Below, piece after piece: positions 21,766 through 21,842 of a stretch of DNA of 21,842 bases. The stretch spans positions 1 through 21,842 of IMG/VR virus record IMGVR_UViG_3300020061_000028; one strand, 5' to 3'. Within the stretch, counting starts at the first letter, position 1; every line of letters begins with the position of its first letter. The translations under genes were made by a program, and so were the position numbers. Source of the DNA: a virus. Below the pieces are notes generated by a model, which was given only the letters and a program-made list of their open reading frames with translations, was not told the origin of the DNA and searched no databases.

Positions 21766-21839
21766 GGGGCTAGCAGCAATAGAGCTGCAAGCGGGTGGTA
21801 ATCAGGAATGCTCTAGTGACGGCTATCACGAACAACCCC
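21766..21839 (+). ncRNA. three-way-junction-like fold at the window end
   Basis: GGGG (21766-21769) can pair with CCCC (21836-21839), enclosing TAGAGC (21780-21785) with GCTCTA (21810-21815) and the hairpin GTGA-CGGCTA-TCAC (21816-21829). An alternative stem GCAGC with GCTGC (21773-21788) competes. It directly follows the tandem units, and no gene is visible between 21614 and the end. Confidence 0.4.
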
Positions 21840-21842
21840 ACT

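Noticed and set aside
21766-21839. tRNA-like stretch with a D-arm-like stem and final CCCC
   Set aside because: The acceptor stem would be only 4 bp, no anticodon arm of 5 bp with a 7-nt loop fits, and there is no TTCGA-type T loop. I keep it only as a folded element.

Overview
The window reads as part of a tailed double-stranded DNA bacteriophage (or prophage) genome. It carries a large terminase, a portal protein and a scaffold-like acidic protein on one arm, and a replication module (initiator, DnaB-type helicase, primase, superfamily 2 helicase) on the other. Genes are short and tightly packed with ATGA, TAATG and GTGA overlaps. Ribosome sites are AGGAG-like and stops are standard, so the host is a bacterium using the normal code; its identity cannot be read from the sequence. 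No integrase, lysis enzyme, capsid or tail gene is visible, so the genome continues beyond the window.

Layout. Positions 1-8174 plus the gene at 8758-9138 form a leftward arm. In transcription order it holds a small GKxxQ-type protein (possible small terminase), a 135-aa protein, three very small membrane proteins, a 35-aa ORF, a RecA-like recombinase with an N-terminal cysteine cluster, a HAD phosphatase, a ribbon-helix-helix-like protein, large terminase, portal, a second ribbon-helix-helix-like protein with its own promoter and operator, a coiled 138-aa protein, and a scaffold-like protein cut by the window edge. Positions 10071-21613 form the rightward arm: about eleven tiny hypothetical genes, a DEAD/DEAH-type helicase, a replication module (13875-16786), a ParB-like protein, several unknowns, a MucR-like zinc-finger protein with homing-endonuclease-associated repeats, and a Ro60/TROVE-like (DUF2828-type) vWA protein with its own promoter.

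Between the arms (8175-10070) lies a control region of nearly 2 kb with only one gene. It contains five direct copies and one distant inverted copy of the 10-mer TAGCGGGACA, a canonical G-quadruplex motif, a long inverted repeat, and a good leftward sigma70 promoter. It also contains a gene-free stretch at 9348-10000 that folds into several long helices with wobble pairs valid only on the + strand. That stretch is the strongest candidate for an undescribed element: a phage-encoded large ornate non-coding RNA of about 650 nt, in the size class of GOLLD and ROOL.

The second RNA signal is at the right end. Directly after the Ro60-like gene are two tandem 60-nt units with a covarying stem and two conserved sequence blocks, followed by a three-way-junction-like fold. 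Bacterial Ro60 genes commonly sit beside Y RNA genes, so this may be a phage protein-RNA pair. It could equally be the leader of a gene beyond the window.
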